Shown: positions 23,730-37,215 of the stretch, piece after piece
Layout: every line of letters begins with the position of its first letter
Position numbering within the stretch: the first letter of the stretch is position 1
Assembly (NCBI GenBank): GCA_021399435.1
Contig: JAJTUP010000006.1
Span: 806,001-870,000 of the forward strand
DNA from: Diaporthe sp. PMI_573
Taxonomy: Eukaryota > Ascomycota > Sordariomycetes > Diaporthales > Diaporthaceae
Direction: 5' to 3'
DNA: 64,000 bases
Notes under the pieces: model-generated
Seen by the model: only the letters and a program-made list of their open reading frames with translations
Told to the model about the DNA's origin: nothing
The model's database searches: none
Program-made: the position numbers and the translations under genes

Positions 23730-24582
23730 CCAGCAGGAAAGACCTTGATTCTGAGAAGGAATTAGTATTTAAGCTATGCGAGGCAACTTCAATCGATAAA
23801 GAACAATCAGCTCTTAAGTCATGTTGAGGGCCGTTTGCAAGAGACATAAGGTCCGAGGGACCCGCTAGGGAAAAGCGGACCCACTGAGCAGAAACTTGCA
23901 CTGTCACCTCAGCAACTCCTTATTAGACACGAATTCACCGAGGAAAACATGCACGACAAATATATGCCAAAAGATTGCTTACAAACCATGGTCATGCATG
24001 GACTTATATGTGTGCCAACCGCAGACAACTGCAGGCTACCACGGGACGGTCCCACCCTTGCGGGCGCCATCTAGAAGTGATTTGCGTGACCGTCCTTGGC
24101 GCTGCCCAGGTGTACTTTGCCAGTCCTGCTAGAGTATCCTTTTGTTGCATCCTTCGCATGCGTAACCACAGTATCAGCTCTCTTCTCATCTTTTCCTGCC
24201 TCTCCAGGCGGTGTGAAGGAAAACAAAGGTCTCCAATTAGTGAAGATGTGAGTCCAGACTGCCTTTGCCCAGACTTGTGGCCCAAAACTCAAGCCAATTT
24301 GAGGCACAGCTAATGCCAACATTGAGTTTATTGCGGTCACTGGCAATGATGAGGATATAGATTCAAAGTCTGGAGAGTCTGTATCGATGATAAAGTCGTC
24401 GCTCTTGCGAGTGTAACATTTTGTCTCCCCATCTAGATGGCTCGTAAAGCAGTCGTCCTTGTAACACTTTCCTCCATTTCCCACCCTCTTCCTGATTCTA
24501 TACCTAGCTTAATGGGCCCAATGACCATTTCCAATGTTAACCACTGGCTTATAGTTTTTCCTCCAAAACTGGGAATACCTAA
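23730..24582. other. Mostly gene-free; one protein-like frame of unknown nature
   Basis: On the minus strand, from about 24496 to 24225, a frame reads GKCYKDDCFTSHLDGETKCY followed by a moderately hydrophobic IGLSFGPQVWAKAVWTHIF. It looks like coding sequence but has no ATG at its head, and a possible acceptor (gctag) precedes it. I do not recognise it. It may be an exon of an unseen gene or a relic. Confidence 0.25.
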
Positions 24583-25363
24583 AAGAGACTGAAAGATATT
24601 ATGTGATATGGCAATACTTTGATCCCGAACAACAGCCTGAACCTACGCCACGGGACTGGATAGACTACTTGGATCCGTCCAACTCCGAGAGCTTGGTTTA
24701 TGGATGACTCAAGGAGGACTTTCATGAGGATCTTGCCGTTCGCGCTCATGGCTACACAGTCCTGTCAAAAGATTAGGACAAACATGCCACCGAAGCCTTG
24801 GGTGACTGGACTGGGAATCCCAACCTGGGCCTATGAGCTGCAGTGGGCTCTTCTGGCGGTGGGAAGCCCATCGACCCCTGATGATAAGGGCTATTTTGAA
24901 AGACTGTATCGAATACTCGAGGCTGCGGATTGTGTCTTATATGCAGGGGATGCATTCTGATCTCGAGGAACTGCACAAGCTGGATACCCTTGTGAGGGGT
25001 GTTCATCTAGGAAATGACCCCAATAGAAAGCGGGTCGACTTTAGTATGGCCCGGAGTACGAAGCATATCTGCATAGATCGGGCCACTTTGGCAGCGATGA
25101 AGCGAATGAGGCTTATGACACCCTACAAATTTGAGCAGATGGTGGATGACAGGACTTTTCATTACCAGGAGAAGATTGAAAATCCTAAGAGGCTGCTGAG
25201 GTGGCACAGTGACAAAGAGGGAGGTTCGGGTTCGACCGCCGACTGTACAATTGGCACAAGCGGAAGGCAGATGACGGAGAGGATTAGTTTGAATGCCGGT
25301 CCCAGCGAACAAGCCAACTTTTTGGTGACCTTGACCAAGAATTCTACCGCTGTGGAATTTTGA
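24583..25363 (+). pseudogene. Decayed reading frame of unknown family
   Basis: One frame reads protein-like text (YYVIWQYFDPEQQPEPTPRD, then WIDYLDPSNSESLVYG, LKEDFHEDLAVRAHGYTVL, DKHATEALGDW) but is broken by TGA, TAG and TGA stops within about 200 bases. From about 24905 a second frame continues with SDLEELHKLDTLVRGVHLGN and MKRMRLMTPYKFEQMVDDRT until 25363. I do not recognise the family. The nonsense codons could derive from Arg, Gln or Trp codons by C-to-T or G-to-A change, as in the nearby HET relic. Confidence 0.45.
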
Positions 25364-25739
25364 GTGACCCACAGAGTGCATGTAATTACCTTGTCGATGC
25401 CGTCACAGTATTCGAATCCAGTGACTACTTATCAATCACAAGCCAATGAAGTCAAAGAATTAACGCAACCAAGCACTAAGGTTCCCAATGTTGGCCCAAT
25501 GCAGACTATTTATGGAAATATATGCGCAAGTATGGGGCAACCAACAGGCCGGATACTCCGCTCTGCTACTCTAGGCAAGGATCCAACGTTCCCCGCAAGG
25601 AGCGTTCAAGGCTGCCTGCACCGTTGGGTTATGTTGCCTTGAATACTAAACCGTACCGACGTTCACCTTGTTCCAATTCTCTGTTGATACGCCGTTGGCC
25701 GAGTTTATCCAAGTACAGTTCTGAACATACGGAACAACA
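25364..25739. other. Upstream region of the MFS exporter
   Basis: No gene seen. It presumably holds the promoter of the gene starting at 25740. Confidence 0.35.
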
Positions 25740-27326
25740 ATGGCCTGCGAGGGGGACGGCTTGAAGACAATTCTCCCTGTGGAAGAGGAGAAGGGCGACG
25801 TTTGCCGTGAGGTAAACGGCGGTAAAAGTGACCAAGAGGAGCCTTTCACACGCTTTTCCTCTTCACAGCTCAGAAAGCTTCAGATCCTGGTCGGCCTGGC
25901 AACAACAACATCGTCCCTCACCGCCACGATCTACTTGCCACTGCTTCCGCTCCTACGGACACACTTCAGTACTTCTGCCCAAGCCGTCAACCTCACCTTG
26001 ACAATATACATCGTTTTCCAAGCCATCTCACCAGTTATCTTTGGCCCACTATCCGACATCTATGGCCGAAGACCGATTTTCCTCCTCGTTCTCGGGATCT
26101 ACGCCGTGAGCAACATCGGGCTGGCTGTCAATGAGCGCAGTTTCGTTGCCCTCGCGACCCTGCGAGCACTGCAGAGCCTCGGTGCCAGTGCCACATATTC
26201 CATTGCCTTCGGTGTGGTAGCGGATGTCTGCTTACCTCGGGACCGGGGCCGAATGCTAGGGCCCATTGGTATGGCCCTCAATTTGGGCACCTGCGTCGGG
26301 CCAATTATTGGAGGCTGTGTGGCATACTTCAGCGGCAGTTACAACTGGGCGTTCTGGGCTCTGGTTATCGCAGGTCTGATCCTGTTTCTGGCTGTTGGTC
26401 TGCTCCTGTCTGAGACCGCAAGGTCGCTCGTTGGGAACGGATCAGATCGATCTCGTTTCGATTGGTGGCAGATCAGCTGGCTGTCTCTTGTACAAGAGTC
26501 CCTCGCCACCGGCAGTGTTGCTGTCCGAAACAAGCATCCAGTCGATGATACGGACCAGGCGAAGCCACTCTCCCAGACCACGTCCGTAAAACGGTTTTTG
26601 CAGAAATACGGGCTCATCAATTTCTACAACTGCTTTCGCATTATATTCCACAAAGACACATTCTTGATACTATGGGTACATGGCTCGTTCTATACGGTCG
26701 ACTATAGCTTTGTTGCAGCAGTGCCAGACATATTCAAGTCCATTTACGGCTGGAACGAATGGCAAACTGGTCTTGCATATTTGCCCCGAGGGACCGGTAT
26801 CATCCTCGGAAGCTACTTTACTGGCAGGTTTCTGGACCACAATTACAAAACAGTGGCACGCAAAATCGGCAAGACCGAGTCCAAGGCCTCAGGTGGGGAC
26901 TTGGTCGACTTCCCAATCGAAATTTCAAGGACCAGAGGTAGCTTCATCGGACTCGCGATATCAACGGTGACTATGGCAGGCTACGGCTGGGCACTTCACC
27001 AACGATCACACCCGGCTGTGGTCCTTGCTCTGCAATTCCTGCAGGGCTTTTGGGGGACGTTCTTTTACACTACCTACAGTGCCCTTCTAGTCGATTCTTT
27101 CCCGCAGAGCCCAAGCACCGCCGCAGCGACAACCAGCGTCACAAGGTGCGCAATGGCGGCGACGGGCGTGGCTATCCTGCAACCGCTGATGGATGCAGCC
27201 GGGAGAGGGTGGTATTTCACGGCGTTGGGGCTGTGGAGTGGTATTTTCTCTGCTGCAGCCATCTTTTTATTGCGTTGGAGAGGCATGAGATGGAGGAGGG
27301 AGAGAATCGGTATTGTTTGCAGCTAG
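25740..27326 (+). CDS. MFS drug:H+ antiporter, DHA1-type
   Basis: Intronless, 528 residues, a usual length. It is a plasma-membrane 12-helix exporter probably expelling drugs or metabolites in exchange for protons. Seen: a hydrophilic N-tail of about 45 residues, TM1 with SLTATIYLPLLPLL, the loop 2-3 signature GPLSDIYGRRP (MFS motif A), RALQSLGASATYSIAFGVVAD in TM4, and GPIGMALNLGTCVGPIIGG in TM5, a motif C-like GP-rich stretch typical of antiporters. A large cytosolic loop of about 80 residues lies between halves, followed by a second set of helices (GYGWALHQR, FYTTYSALLVDSFPQSPS). It is closest in style to fungal Qdr/Tpo-like transporters; the substrate cannot be inferred. It lies downstream of decayed genes and shares no evident pathway with neighbours. 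Confidence 0.92.
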   Translation: MACEGDGLKTILPVEEEKGDVCREVNGGKSDQEEPFTRFSSSQLRKLQILVGLATTTSSLTATIYLPLLPLLRTHFSTSAQAVNLTLTIYIVFQAISPVIFGPLSDIYGRRPIFLLVLGIYAVSNIGLAVNERSFVALATLRALQSLGASATYSIAFGVVADVCLPRDRGRMLGPIGMALNLGTCVGPIIGGCVAYFSGSYNWAFWALVIAGLILFLAVGLLLSETARSLVGNGSDRSRFDWWQISWLSLVQESLATGSVAVRNKHPVDDTDQAKPLSQTTSVKRFLQKYGLINFYNCFRIIFHKDTFLILWVHGSFYTVDYSFVAAVPDIFKSIYGWNEWQTGLAYLPRGTGIILGSYFTGRFLDHNYKTVARKIGKTESKASGGDLVDFPIEISRTRGSFIGLAISTVTMAGYGWALHQRSHPAVVLALQFLQGFWGTFFYTTYSALLVDSFPQSPSTAAATTSVTRCAMAATGVAILQPLMDAAGRGWYFTALGLWSGIFSAAAIFLLRWRGMRWRRERIGIVCS

Positions 27327-28680
27327 AAGGTCTACAGGCAATCGGCTAGTCCCCCAGATTGGGGGGGGGGCCGGGGGGGGGGCGGCAAACTTCAATTTTT
27401 GGTTATGGATTCCTAACACTTTGATGTCCACAGCTGCTACGTACACCGATGTGACGGTGGATTTTGAAAAGGGGGCCAGTGGGAATGGCTATTTTGTTAC
27501 AAACACACTGGGCCCCTGAATCCAGGTGCATGTTCAATGTGCACGAATACACAGTAGGACAGTCGCCTGTCTGATCTGCCAGCACTTGGTTGTGGGTGGA
27601 AGATCCAGCTTGTAACAGTAAGAACATGTGTACAGAAACATGTTCTGAGAGTAGTGTAGATGAATCCTCGCGGAATTTCCCGTCATATTTTTATGCGAGT
27701 GTAGCCACGTTCTAGTGTACTTGAATGGTTACAGTACAGTAGTGTAGACAGACGAAGCCGGAGTTGCGCCATGCATGTCACTCAGCGCGTGACGAAGTGT
27801 GGTTCCAGCCCCACAGGTTCGTCCGCGACGGAAAAGACACCTCAACGCTCGTGGACAACTACCGCATGGCAGCACGGCAACTCAAAAGCCCCGGCGTTTC
27901 TTTGCAGCTGAATGCAATGAACATTTGCTCGAAAGTTTGCCAGACACCAAATGTGAGAATCGTTCCGCTCGTCCGTGATGCACCGAAGTCGGCAGGCAGG
28001 ACACGCCGCTCGGTGAGGAATATGAGACCCACTCACACCTGTCACTTGTCAGTTTGCGCTGCACGAGGACAGTGAGCTCATGAAATCGGCGAGGTGCCGC
28101 ATCTGTGAGCACTTGACACGTTGCTGCATGCGGGCAGCGGCGCAGCGTAGGAAAAGTTTTCAGCAACGGTTCAACGTTCCTGTTCTGGCAGTAAAGAGTA
28201 AAGACTGGAGCCTTGAGGTCGCATCATTATTGCTGTGTAGGCATGTCAACCCGGGCCGCTGTGACTATATTTATCTCAGAAAAGGAAGACGGAACCTTCC
28301 AGAGATTCACATGCTTCTGAACCTCAAGACCCACATCCCTCGTGGCTGCTCCGGTCCCTCGGAACCACTGTAGCTCCTCATTTCTCCGAATCCAACGAGA
28401 CGTTTCCGGGCCGCCCAGACTTGTCATCCGTCCTCCTCGCTCCTACAACAAAACCACAAGTGACTCCCTGCACACAACCCAGGGTACACAAACTAGACCT
28501 TCAACACGTTGCTTCGTCCGACTGTCTCAGTAGACAAGTCCAACAAGGTTCGTATCACCGCCAACTGAGTCGATCGCTCGGGCTGACACGAGTCGAAGTC
28601 GGGTAATCACCTACGAAACCAAAAATCCCTCGACCGCTCTCCGAGCCGTTCCAACCTTCCCACCCCCCCGTGCCGCCAAG
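27327..28680. other. Intergenic, with G-tracts and leader of the small protein gene
   Basis: No gene recognised over about 1.35 kb. It contains a double 10-G tract at 27361-27382. The last 250 bases are C-rich and pyrimidine-biased, ending in a 7-C run and gccgccaag directly before the ATG at 28681. Confidence 0.45.
27361..27382 (+). repeat. Two G10 tracts separated by CC
   Basis: A 22-base stretch that is G except for a central CC, 35 bases after the MFS stop codon, so probably in its 3' UTR or terminator zone. It could form quadruplex structure in DNA or RNA. Homopolymer length is also a known sequencing weak point. Confidence 0.85.
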
Positions 28681-28929
28681 ATGGCAATCATCACAAGAGC
28701 CGTCTCCATAACGAACTTCGTCGTCGCTAGCAGCGCGCTATGCTTTCAGGTCTTCGTCCTCTACCCATGGCATAAAGAACTTGACGAGAACTTCGAGAAG
28801 CTTAAGAAAGAGCACATTCGTGTGCTGGACAACATCAAGAACGCCACAGAAGCAGGCGTCGAGAGTGACAGGCGCATCGGCGCAAATGTGACGAGGCAGA
28901 AGACGCTGCGGGAATACCTGGGCATCTGA
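28681..28929 (+). CDS. Small single-pass membrane protein, 82 aa
   Basis: A short intronless gene with an excellent initiation context (gccgccaagATGGC). Residues 1-27 form a hydrophobic segment (ITNFVVASSALCFQVFVLYPW) and the rest is a charged helix (HKELDENFEKLKKEHIRVL). The shape, an N-terminal membrane helix followed by a coiled tail, resembles small inner-mitochondrial-membrane accessory proteins, but I cannot name a family. No signal-peptidase site is evident. It could alternatively be an ER tail-out protein. Coding status rests on context, composition and a long C/T-rich leader. Confidence 0.6.
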   Translation: MAIITRAVSITNFVVASSALCFQVFVLYPWHKELDENFEKLKKEHIRVLDNIKNATEAGVESDRRIGANVTRQKTLREYLGI

Positions 28930-29415
28930 TCGAGGAAGAGACGGGAGACATGCTTTCACGTTCATTTTTTGGAGTTGGAAAGGCGTATCCTGCAGCATTT
29001 GCGAATTTCTCGATTCAGTCTGGCGTTGCACTTCAGCATTACATCCCACATCCGCTATCGTAATGCGCTTGATCTCGGCGAACAGTCCCCATGGAATGCT
29101 GTGCGAGAAGCACTTGAAAAACCAGTGCAGAGCGAGGGTCGCCGCGTCTGACACCCTCGGGGGATCTCGGGCCGGCATTACCACGAGAAGAGATTAATAT
29201 AGAAACATATAGACAAGAACCAGCAAACTCGATATAATGCCAATGGCATCGCAGATGACGCAACAGTGCTTGATCATCACGATGAGCGAAGTCTAGACGG
29301 ACTTAAATTGTGGCATTTCCAGTCACTGCAGTTGGATACAGATTACAGGTCATGAAATGCCAAAACATCGAAATGGCCTGCGCACCACCCCTCCTGGGTG
29401 CCATCCGAGTCACCT
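28930..29415. other. Convergent 3' intergenic region
   Basis: This lies between the 3' ends of the small membrane protein and the aldo-keto reductase. No gene recognised. Confidence 0.4.
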
Positions 29416-30454
29416 TCACCACTTTCCATTGCTCTTCAACATCCCCTCAACAGCCACCCTCACCCTATCTCCCAGAGGTCCCCTCCTCGCATCCCTCACA
29501 TTACTCTCAAGCTGGCCCTGCTTCGTCGCCCCCAAGATCACTGCGTCCCCCTCACTCAGCTTCGAGTGATAAATCAACCATCTGAGACTCGCCTCCTGCA
29601 GACTCACTCCCTCCTCGTCACACACCTTCTTGAGCGCTCTGACAGCATCATGCATCTGTTGAGTGACATACCTGTCGGCATAAGCTTTGAATGTGCTGGG
29701 CCCATGAAAGCGTGTTCGATGGAGCTCGGACTCCGCATTGGTCGCAAAGGTGACCTTGCCCGTGAGGAAGCCGCCCGCCAGGGGGCTGTAGGCGTAGTAC
29801 ACACAATTATGTCGGCGCACGAGCGGGATCAGTTCAGCCTCGTCGTTCCGCACGAGCGCGTTGTACTCGCCTTGGTACACGGCGGGCTTGACATAGCCTT
29901 TCTCATCACAAATCGAAAAGTACTCTGATAGCTCCGCAGTTGAGTAGTTACACAGGCCCAACTATGGCTCTCAGGATCAGCCGAAGACTTGAACACGAGA
30001 ACGTGCATGTATTGGTCGCTGGAGGGGAGTGACTTACGCGCTCAAACTTTCCCTCTCGGTATTGTCGATCAAAGGCCTTCGCGGTCTCTTCGATCGGTGT
30101 ATGCTTGTCCGAGAAGTGAGCATACATCGTCCGCACCTTGCCGGCTTTGAGCAGCTGGAGCGTCTTGTCCACACTCGAGGTGATTTTCTCATCGGTCAGC
30201 ATCGGCCCACGAGCCCCGAGGATCTTGGAGTCAATGGTGAAGCCCCTCTCAACGGCCTTGCTCTCCCCCAGCAGCGTTTCGGTGTTCCAGGGGTTACCGG
30301 GCGGGTAGGACGCTGCCGAGTCTAGCTCTTTGAGCCCAAGGTTCTCGAGGGTATCAAGGAGCGAAGAAGCCTTCTCTGCGGTGTCCCACGTGTAAGTGAA
30401 GCCTTTCTCGGTCCCGCCGATCCCACCGGCCCCGAAAACGAGTTTGGCGCACAT
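29416..30454 (-). CDS. Aldo-keto reductase, AKR7 (aflatoxin B1-aldehyde reductase) type
   Basis: Predicted exons on the minus strand are 30454-30038 and 29961-29416 (intron 76 bp, GT-AG), giving 320 residues, normal for a TIM-barrel AKR. It is a probable cytosolic NADPH-dependent reductase of aldehydes or ketones. The catalytic tetrad is visible: Asp45 and Tyr50 in ELDSAASYPPG, Lys77 in TIDSKI and His113 in YAHFSD. GLCNYSTAEL follows the splice join, then YNALVRNDEAELIP and YSPLAGGFLTGK, family hallmarks. NADPH-binding ILGATKQGQLESN lies near the C-terminus. The ATG at 30454 (MCAKLVFG) is chosen; the frame extends upstream only to a GTG. It converges with the small membrane protein gene. Exact substrate unknown. 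Confidence 0.92.
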
Positions 30455-30953
30455 ATTGTGTTGATATGAAAGATTTCTATATGGCACAATTACGGAGAGT
30501 ATTCTGGTCTGGAATCAAGATGATGCGATGTCGTTGAAGTAGGCAGACATTTAAACTTGTCCGTACGAGGATTAGGCAAGGATTGCGCGCTACTGTAGAG
30601 ACATGGGAAGCTCAGCCAACGGCGTTGCAGCCACGACATCTAAAGGGCGCCCCACTGGCATCCCAACCCGAGGTGCCATCCAAATGCTGGACTACCAGAT
30701 GACAAAGATTTCATTCTACCGCCTCAAGCTGAAACATTTATATTTTTTTATTTTTTTTTGGTGATAAGACATGGAATTTCAACCACGTGGGCATCAGAAT
30801 GCCGGTTGCCACAGCTGCATCGACAACTTTCAAGGGGAAAGAAAGAAAGAAAGAAAATAGTAACTATCTTGCACTCCCAATCAACAATTTGGTAAGTCAT
30901 GGATTTTTTTTGGGTAACACTAGCAGACCGACACCTCCTCTACTTCATGCGAC
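30455..30953. other. Intergenic with T-rich and GAAA microsatellite tracts
   Basis: Holds the AKR promoter side and the 3' flank of the phosphoesterase. A T-rich stretch lies at about 30741-30760 and a (GAAA)n run of about five units at 30836-30857. No gene seen. Confidence 0.5.
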
Positions 30954-32685
30954 TCAAACTGCTATGCTCATGCCAGTGGTGTCCTCGTCCATCGCGGGAG
31001 CGTGGACCACACCATCTTTCGCGAGAACAACCTCGTCGTTTCTGTCCCCAGAATATTCGACCCTTGTCCAAGTCTTCATACTTCCAGCACCCGTGTCGAG
31101 TTCCCAAACCCGTGCTCGCCTATGATATCGCTTCCCATCATACGAGCAGTACCCTCCGAATCCACTGCAACCTCCGTAGCAAAGCCAGGGGCCGGGTTGA
31201 AGAGCGTTTGAGCCCTGAATATGATGGTGTTGCTCCTGATTTTGTGGCTTCTTGACGCAGAAGTCGTTGACGTGGTCATGCCCGCAGCCCACTGCCGTCA
31301 CGCCTTCTTTGGCTAAAGCATCGTAGAAGTGTGAATTGAAACTTGGGCCCTCAGTGGGCTCTCTCCTGTGACCTGCTCGAATAGCCAGGTCGCTATCTGC
31401 ATATTCAGGGAGTGGGATATGCATGAAAGCTAGAGATGTATGAGGCTTTTGCAGGTGCCGCTCTTGTCGCTCCTTTCGCAGCTCTTGGGAAGTATCTAGG
31501 AACCAGTCAATCTGGCTCTGCTTGATCCATTCGTAGTCCGGGTCTTTGACCTTGCTTGGTATTTGACCATGCGAATCCAAGAGGTAAATGGTCAACACTG
31601 CGGCTTGCGAGGCCGATTGAGAAAAAACCTGGAGGTAGTAATTACCGATGCCATCCACTTCTTTTGGGCCTGGCCGGCAGAGGCTGAATGGCAGACTGCG
31701 AAGTATAGCCATCTGTTCCGAACCTAAATGCTGAACCGTCAGATCCGGTCGAAATTTTCCAGACTGGAAAGCCCTTCAAGGGGCGAAAATAAATCAAGCA
31801 TCTTGACACCGCTTGTTGATTTGGGTATCGGGCGATTTGCTTACGTGACAGTGCGTAGGCACCCTCATCATCGTGGTTGCCAAAGACTGCTGCGTATGGG
31901 ATCGAACGCTCGATAATAGGAGCAACGACTTTGAAGAGGGCGGACTGGCTATCAGGAATATCGTGGTGTATTTGGTCACCGGTAAGGACCACAAGGTCTG
32001 GTCTCTCCGCATCCAATACTCTCCCAAGAAAGTTGACAGTGAGTGGGTCGGCCTGGCTCGGAGGAAGGGGTTGGCCATTCGCATCAATGGCATCTTTGCA
32101 CACCCCGGGCCCAGTTACCATGTGGGTGTCCGATATCTGTACGATTTTGAATCTACCTTTCCTCCCAGCTTTCAACTTTGGTTGTGTGCCAACCGTTTCC
32201 GACCCGTGTCGTACACTTAGTCGTGCGACTGGAATCTCATTCATGGCCCCAAGCTGGAATGGTGTCTGTGAAAGGGTCCATTGCGGTCGTAAATCAACGG
32301 CATCCTCACCAAATAGCACATCCACGCTCGTCACAGCTCGATGATTCTCGCCATTGTGGTTGCTTCGCAGCAACCAGATAGTACCCGATCGACGTTCCCA
32401 CGAGGTCTCCGAGCTATCGCCGGGACACTGGCCTCCCACCTTGACATCCATAACCACCTGGTCGTCTGCTGTCAGCTCGTTCACCTTCGCCTCCGCTACA
32501 TACAGCCACGCAGTCTTCTCAGCCATATGCAGGTAAAGTTCCTTCTTTATGCGGCGCCATCTCCCACTATTTGCGACAGAATCGGACGGGTGATTTGTCT
32601 CAGCCCCGAAGTTTATATCTAGGTCCGTGACCACCGTGGGAACGCAATAGGAAGCCGTTGGGAAAATATCGAGGGGCGATGGCAT
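30954..32685 (-). CDS. Calcineurin-like metallophosphoesterase, Dcr2/Sia1-like
   Basis: Predicted exons on the minus strand are 32685-31845 and 31723-30954 (intron 121 bp); the join reads ALSRSEQMAIL. Total 536 residues. It is a two-metal phosphoesterase; all five metal motifs are present: DTH at 186-188, GDQIHHD from 236, GNHDDE from 269, H382 in FMHIPLPE and GHDH at 428-431. Residues 1-170 form an N-terminal region as in yeast Dcr2/Sia1 relatives, which act on phosphoproteins or phosphosugars (family knowledge; this assignment is tentative). The ATG at 32685 is the first in frame; upstream only a GTG extends it. No signal peptide is evident, so probably intracellular. Confidence 0.88.
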
Positions 32686-34748
<2,063 letters not shown>

Positions 34749-36748
34749 ATGGCTCCCAATATCGTCTCTGCGCCGCCAGCAGCGGCTGTGGTCGACGCAG
34801 AGAAGTCCGGCGCTGTCGACGGAAGCTTGAACATGGACTCCATCACACGAGAGGCCGCCGTGGCCACGGACGCCGAGCACCAGCTGGGCCTCTGGAAGTC
34901 GATTAAGACATACCCCAAGGCTATCGCATGGTCTATCGGATTGTCGACATGCCTCATCATGGAAGGCTTCGACATGGCACTTCTAAATCAGCTCTACGCC
35001 TTCCCGCCATTCATGCAACGCTTTGGCGAGCAGACGCCAGACGGAGACTATCAATTGACTGCCTCCTGGCAGGCCGGTCTGTCAAATGCCATCTACGTCG
35101 GAGAGATCGCTGGCTTGTTCATCAGCGGTATTATCTCTGAGAAGTATGGCTACCGAAAGACCCTCATGGGTGCAATGACTCTTGTGGCCGCATTCGTATT
35201 TATTATCTTCTGTCAGTGTCACTTTTCTCTTGCAACGGATCCCCGGCTTTCATGTTTTGGAATGTTCTAGAATGCAACACTTTAGGATCCGTGGCAGGAC
35301 TAACATCACCATTAGTCTCGGAATCTCTTGTTCAGCTCCTCATAGGCGAGTTCCTGATCGGCGTGCCCTGGGGAGTCTTCCAGACTCTCACAACGACAGT
35401 AAGCAGCTTCTGGATACAATTTTAGCCCCTTCAAGAAGCAAGTTCTGCCAAATGTGGCCAGTGCCTCAAAGAACTTATCACACTACTGGTTTTGAGACAG
35501 GATATGGCCACCTTGTGGCTCAGTCGTTACCGTATTGGCATGAAGCTACTTCTTTGTTTCTTTGACAGCTGACTCTGAATGCTGTAGTACGCGGCCGATG
35601 TATGCCCCCTCCACCTTCGAGCATACCTTACGACTTACAACAACCTGTGCTGGGTGTTTGGTCAACTCATAGCGGCTGGTGTCATGGTGGGCATGCTCCA
35701 AAATATGGAAACACTTGGAATCTGGTCATACAAGATCCCATTCGCATTGCAGTGGATATGGCCGCTCCCGCTTATCCTTCTCATTTTCCTCGCCCCCGAG
35801 TCTCCGTACTGGCTAGTACGCAAGGGCAGATATGACCAGGCAAGACGCTCTCTCCTTCGCCTGACGGCTCGAAACACGGCAGACACGAAGTTCAGCGTCG
35901 ATAACAACATCTCTATGCTGATCCATACCAACGAGCTCGAGAAGTCTGCGACGGAAGGAACATCATACCGCGATCTCTTTAGAGGCCCAGTCAACCGCCG
36001 CCGCACTGAGATAGTCTGTATGACTTGGGCCATCCAGACTCTCTGTGGGTCTACATTTATCGGTTTCTCCACCTACTTCTACACGAACGCCGGAATTCCC
36101 GATAGCCAAGCTTTCAACATGACTCTGGCAGGTTATGGGATCGGTGCTTTCGGAACTATCAGCTCATGGTTCCTGATGCGCTGGTTTGGGCGACGAACAA
36201 TGTATTTCTGGGGCCAAGCCAGCATGTCTCTCTTCCTCCTTGGTATCGGCCTGGCTGGTATTATGGGAACTGGAAACGCCGCTGCGAGCTCGGCTATTGT
36301 CGCTCTGCTGCTTCTCTACACCCTGACCTACAACGTTACCGTCGGCCCTGTCTGTTACTCGCTTGTCTCGGAGTTGAGCTCCACACGTCTGCGAAATAAG
36401 ACGGTGGTCATGGCGAGGAACTTGTATAACATCATGGGCGTTATCACCAATGTCCTATCGCCGCAGATGATTAACCCGACGGCCTGGGGCTGGGGAGCCA
36501 AGACTGGTTTCTTCTGGGCCGGCACTTGTGCCCTCTGTGCAGTGTGGACCTTCTTCCGGCTGCCAGAACCGAAAGACAGGACTTACGCAGAATTGGAAGT
36601 CTTGTTCGAGCAACGCGTATCCGCAAGGAAATTCCACAAGACCGTAGTAGATAGCTTTGTAGCACCCAAGGACGATTCGGTGCTGGGGGACGAGAAGAAA
36701 GAGGGCACGGTCGAAATTGTTGAGACAGTCTCTCGTCAATCTTCATAA
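34749..36748 (+). CDS. Sugar-porter MFS transporter, maltose-permease-like
   Basis: Predicted exons are 34749-35211, 35316-35398 and 35588-36748 (introns 104 and 189 bp), giving 568 residues with 12 expected helices. It imports a sugar by proton symport at the plasma membrane. Motifs: a long N-tail, WSIGLSTCLIMEGFDMALL (TM1), the SEKYGYRKT loop, IGEFLIGVPWGVFQT across the second exon, YAADVCPLHLRAYLT, PESPYWLVRKGR (the sugar-porter PESPR-like signature) and RWFGRRTM. The NNLCWVFGQ and EGFDMALL patterns resemble fungal alpha-glucoside/maltose permeases (tentative). The ATG at 34749 is chosen because the frame upstream starts only from TTG. A Zn2Cys6 regulator starts 467 bases downstream on the same strand, suggesting co-regulation. 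Confidence 0.92.
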
Positions 36749-37215
36749 GAATCACGACGATATCCCGGGTTATGAGGCATATATGGGTTTAAATAACAGC
36801 AAATCTAGAGCGGTTTTTCGTTGATTTATTACAAGAGAGTCTTTTTCAAGAATTATTTCAAGTTTCGTCTCCAGCACGAGACATGACAGTAGTTAGAAAG
36901 AGCAGATGGCTTCCTGTGAAGGCCCTGAATTGAACACACTGCTCCCCAATGCGTCCAGGATATCGAAGCGATGCGCCCAAGTCCGTGGCGTCGTGCTAGT
37001 ATGGTATATGCCCGACAAATCGGTCGCAATAACTCCGAAGCTAGTCCGCACCGCACCAGCTCGTCAATGGCTTGGCCGCGTCACTCAAGGCGTCTCCGAG
37101 ACATGAATCACATTTACCAGCAACATCAATACCAAGACGGACGGTTCCAGATTTATGCGTCCGACGTGTCTCATAGACTACAAACTGAGATCTTAATCAT
37201 CCTCGGGAAATACTC
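36749..37215. promoter_or_regulatory. Region between sugar transporter and regulator
   Basis: 467 bases holding the transporter 3' end and the regulator promoter. No other gene seen. Confidence 0.4.

Noticed and set aside
29600..29930. Plus-strand frame over the AKR gene
   Set aside because: It is antisense to conserved AKR7 residues and has no motif of its own.
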